A DNA stretch of 64,000 bases from JAVBOW01 sp031550125. GTDB taxonomy: Bacteria; Bacteroidota; Bacteroidia; Bacteroidales; Rikenellaceae. Shown here one piece after another: positions 63,718 to 64,000 of this stretch. The DNA is taken from assembly GCA_031550125.1 (NCBI GenBank), contig JAVBOW010000008.1:1-64000 (forward strand). The letters are read 5' to 3'. Under the pieces are notes generated by a model. That model was not told the DNA's origin. It worked only from the letters and a program-made list of their open reading frames with translations, and made no database searches. The translations under genes and the position numbers were made by a program. The number at the start of each line of letters is the position of its first letter. Positions within the stretch are counted from its first letter, which is position 1.

Positions 63718-63755
63718 AAACTACTGCGGCATCCTTACGGATGCCGCAGTAGTTT
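63718..63755 (+). terminator. Terminator of the PUL
   Basis: Perfect 17-bp stem (63718-63734 with 63739-63755) with a 4-base loop, ending in TTT. It lies 35 bp past the GH3 stop. Confidence 0.85.
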
Positions 63756-63850
63756 CGTCAGGCATAAAAAGATCGTCATGTCGTCGAATGCAGAGGATAC
63801 GACGCGTCTTACGCCGCACACGGGGTGCGACATGCATCATCCCCGACCGC

Positions 63851-64000
63851 CTATTTGAATCGGATCATAAAATCGACGAGATTTACCGTCGAGGCCAAAC
63901 CGAGTTTCTTACGCAGGCGGTAGCGGCCTATCTCCACTCCTTTGAGAGTTATGTTGAGTATGTTGGCTATCTCCTTGGAATTAAGGTTAAGGCGCAGCAG
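63851..64000 (-). CDS. LuxR-type HTH regulator, C-terminal end only
   Basis: 49 residues plus a stop, running off the right edge. NLNSKEIANILNITLKGVEI, RYRLRKKLGL and VDFMIRF are a LuxR-type DNA-binding helix-turn-helix as found at the C-terminus of Bacteroidetes one-component and TPR-containing regulators. It converges on the PUL, so it may be its regulator; the sensing part lies outside the window. Confidence 0.8.
   Translation of the reverse strand: MLRLNLNSKEIANILNITLKGVEIGRYRLRKKLGLASTVNLVDFMIRFK

Noticed and set aside
1..64000. CRISPR arrays, prophage, rRNA operon or complete insertion sequence
   Set aside because: I found no spaced direct-repeat array, phage structural gene, rRNA sequence or transposase gene in the window.

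Overview
The window looks like a chromosome segment of a high-GC member of the Bacteroidales. The evidence is a SusC/SusD locus with further surface lipoproteins, promoters of the Bacteroidetes type (TAnnTTTG -7 boxes), a V-type ATPase operon with the Bacteroidetes subunit DUF2764, a Bacteroidetes-type AddAB pair, DUF3109, DUF4301 and LuxR-like HTH regulators typical of the phylum. GC is high: 39 of 60 bases in 24001-24060. Within the order I lean weakly towards a Rikenellaceae/Alistipes-like genome, an inference from composition and gene content only.

Layout. 67-2568: exported glutaminase-A-like protein (minus strand). 2592-11964: V-type ATPase operon on the minus strand (DUF4301, E, DUF2764, A, B, DUF3795, D, I, K), closed by a strong hairpin; the K subunit keeps the sodium ligands known from Enterococcus hirae NtpK. 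12052-18866: AddB-like nuclease and a DUF2807 protein facing an AddA-like helicase/nuclease. 19010-24713: MATE exporter, murB, tilS and an LtaS-like alkaline-phosphatase-fold membrane enzyme. 24786-26821: an AT-rich island (15/60 and 22/60 GC in two counted lines) with two overlapping genes, an OLD/AAA-type ATPase and a small protein with a PD-(D/E)XK-like nuclease motif, flanked by 10-bp direct repeats. This is the best candidate for an undescribed, probably defensive, two-gene system. 26820-30548: recQ, SGNH hydrolase and rsmA (minus). 30614-37973: lptB, aroA, aroC, OPT peptide transporter, pepT and an acyltransferase. 38410-41345: DUF177, rpmF, plsX, fabH and tRNA-Arg(CCU), then a terminator.

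41346-42100 is a small accessory patch next to the tRNA: a frameshifted lipoprotein gene and a 106-bp MITE-like element with perfect 10-bp terminal inverted repeats and an 8-bp target duplication. 42105-46006 (minus): DUF3109 and ddl; nadD fused to a TPR-like tail, gmk and yicC. 46135-50686: serC, serA, DUF1015 and an M23/LysM peptidase, ended by a terminator.

51096-63755 is a polysaccharide utilisation locus: SusC, SusD, a LamG lipoprotein, two GH144-type (glycoamylase-like) enzymes, an alkaline-phosphatase-fold phosphodiesterase with an inserted LamG domain, and a GH3 beta-glucosidase. GH144 plus GH3 points to beta-1,2-glucan. The phosphodiesterase suggests that the natural substrate is a phosphate-substituted (for example phosphoglycerol-decorated) periplasmic glucan of other bacteria; that is inference. 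A truncated LuxR-type HTH gene at the right edge may be its regulator.
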